The position numbers were made by a program, and so were the translations under genes. Shown piece after piece: positions 62,934-64,000 of a stretch of DNA of 64,000 nt. How positions within the stretch are numbered: position 1 is the first letter of the stretch; each line of letters begins with the position of its first letter. The stretch lies in NCBI GenBank assembly GCA_965240325.2, contig OZ251223.1, forward strand, positions 2,294,001 to 2,358,000, written 5' to 3'. The notes beneath the pieces are model-generated. The model searched no databases. It worked only from the letters and a program-made list of their open reading frames with translations, and had not been told where the DNA came from. The DNA comes from Rebecca billardiae RCC1528. Taxonomy: Eukaryota > Haptophyta.

Positions 62934-63014
62934 GGCGCACGGCCCCCCCCCGAAAGGTCTGAGCGTGAGCGAAAGCCGGGGGGGGGGGGCGGCGCACGTG
63001 CTCCGCAAAATCAA
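62934..63014 (+). repeat. 80-bp interspersed repeat, copy 2
   Basis: This matches 4225-4303 except for homopolymer lengths (CCCCCCCCCC and GGGGGGGGGGGG here). It begins TATGGCGCACGG and ends CCGCAAAATCAA. Confidence 0.85.
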
Positions 63015-63680
63015 AAAGAGGATGCGCGCAGGATTTTGGGGATTTTTCGGTAGGTGGCCACCGCGTATGAGTGGATATCGCTGCCGCAATGATTGCGTTT
63101 GTACTGCCCCTTAATTTTAACGATAGTAACACTTAGGGGAATGCAGGATGGAATAGCACATAACACCAGCCGTGTGTTAGAACATTCCGTCATAGTAAGA
63201 TGCCTGAATTGTAAGAGCCTGAAACAGCTCGCCAACCATAGAAACGATAGGTTGGGTCGTCAGCTTTGATTCACGCGCTTCTGAAAAACAGCGTTTTAGA
63301 TTAGACGCATCGACACCTCTATCTGCGAGGATTAACAGCTCTCTGAAAACGAGTGTGTCCTGGACAACTTGAAAGGCGGAATACAATGTGCAGTTGTGAC
63401 CCAAGATTCTCATGCCCATATCAAGCATGAGTACTCATAGCACAATTCATCGGTGACTAGAATCAAGAGATCTTCAACTGAAACGTGATTTGGACGTCGA
63501 AGAGGCACGCACGGCCCAAGGCCGAAGAGGCACGGCTCGTTGCTTGCGGTTGGCAATGCGGGGTCTGCGCGGTGCGACGGGGAGCATTCCTTCTCCCGGG
63601 CGGCCACCACGGCCTCGGAGGTGGTGAGGAACGCGTCGGCGACCACGGCGTGGACCACCTCCGTCGCGCCGGACACCCCG
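63015..63680 (-). pseudogene. Low-GC coding remnant of unknown family
   Basis: On the minus strand 63676-63410 reads GATEVVHAVVADAFLTTSEA ... EDLLILVTDELCYEYS and, after a frame change near 63420, 63428-63177 reads MGMRILGHNCTLYSAFQVVQ ... DTLVFRELLILADRGVDASN. The second part matches the remnant at 48105-48620 (QDT...FRE.LLIADR). The base composition is lower in GC than the flanks from 63120 to 63480. I do not recognise the family. The frame change and lack of a start or splice pattern suggest decay, but an intact exon of a gene continuing beyond the window is possible. Confidence 0.45.
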
Positions 63681-64000
63681 GTCGCCCCTCACCGGACTCC
63701 ACCCTCGCCGCGCGCTGACCGTTTGCCGGTCGAGCCGTGCTTGCTGTGCTGCCTGCGCGGCCCGGCGCGTGCCCCCGCGTGGTGCCACAAGGCGGGTGCA
63801 GACGTGGCGGCGCGGTGGTGCGTGCGATCGGGGGACCCCACCTGAACTACGACACGGCTGCGCGCGCTCATCCGTGCTCATCACGGTGGTGGACGCGCGA
63901 CTCGACGCGCGCATCGAGCGCGGCAGGCCGGCACGGCTCGGCTCGGCAGCCTGCTCGAGGCGCGAAGGCGCGCACCGCGCGCTGCCCGTGGGCGCGACGA
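63681..64000. other. GC-rich window edge
   Basis: The sequence returns to high GC. It may hold upstream exons of a minus-strand gene entering from outside the window; nothing definite can be supported. Confidence 0.35.

Overview
This window looks like nuclear DNA of a GC-rich, flagellated, photosynthetic protist. The evidence is spliced genes with short introns of about 100-340 bp that are almost all GT...AG, most often beginning GTGCG. There are eukaryote-only families (Kintoun, PIH1 type; Trf4-type poly(A) polymerase; RING-CH ligase; TPR-DnaJ; SLC35 and SLC38 carriers; peptidylglycine-monooxygenase-like enzyme). A pentatricopeptide (PPR) protein begins with a signal peptide followed by a Ser/Arg/Ala-rich stretch, which is the pattern expected for a secondary plastid. 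A haptophyte, perhaps a pavlovophyte, is my best guess, but that is inference and no marker gene proves it.

Layout. 1-885: 3' part of a MYND/Cys-rich gene. 1000-1690 and 4304-4812: two copies of a retroelement-like 3' fragment bracketing a spliced PPR gene (1894-4051). 5078-9108: a divergent pair, a coiled-coil gene (-) and the dynein-arm assembly factor Kintoun/DNAAF2 (+). 9386-13567: a 4.2-kb element with terminal inverted repeats (TIRs) that carries a coiled-coil gene fragment and a foldback repeat. 15628-18426: a cyclic-nucleotide-binding K+ channel (-). 19272-21125: a 5'-truncated Pif1-like helicase. 21620-21847: an elongin-B/ubiquitin-like fragment. 22150-23418: a type II copper monooxygenase. 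23766-25015: a 68-bp tandem repeat and a 403-bp inverted repeat. 25135-26547: a secreted Hint/Hog-domain protein with an 18-bp intragenic minisatellite. 28122-32544: a divergent pair, Trf4-type poly(A) polymerase (-) and a spliced multi-pass membrane protein (+). 33298-35433: a spliced SLC38-like amino-acid transporter. 35969-37729: a RING/zinc-finger/TPR/J-domain protein (-). 38646-39713: a RING-CH membrane ligase. 39714-43290: gene-poor repeats. 43291-46581: a nucleoside-hydrolase/multi-TM fusion (-). 46582-51730: gene-poor DNA with a low-GC island, a 346-bp palindrome and a nested repeat cluster. 51731-53254: an SLC35/TPT-like carrier (-). 53512-54281: a tRNA-derived SINE next to a MITE. 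55136-58529: a divergent pair, an SDR+FAD-oxidase fusion (-, four exons) and a small unknown protein (+, two exons). 59717-62960: repeats and a second copy of the TIR element. 63170-63680: another low-GC remnant.

There are no operons; genes are single units. Three head-to-head pairs have short shared upstream regions (164, 141 and 358 bp) and are candidates for co-regulation. Most of the novelty lies in unusual domain fusions (43.3-46.6 kb, 55.1-57.4 kb, 36.0-37.7 kb) and in a dense, partly nested set of mobile or foldback repeats shared between the two ends of the window. Exon boundaries were placed by eye from reading frame, conserved sequence and splice sites; no alignment or RNA evidence was available.
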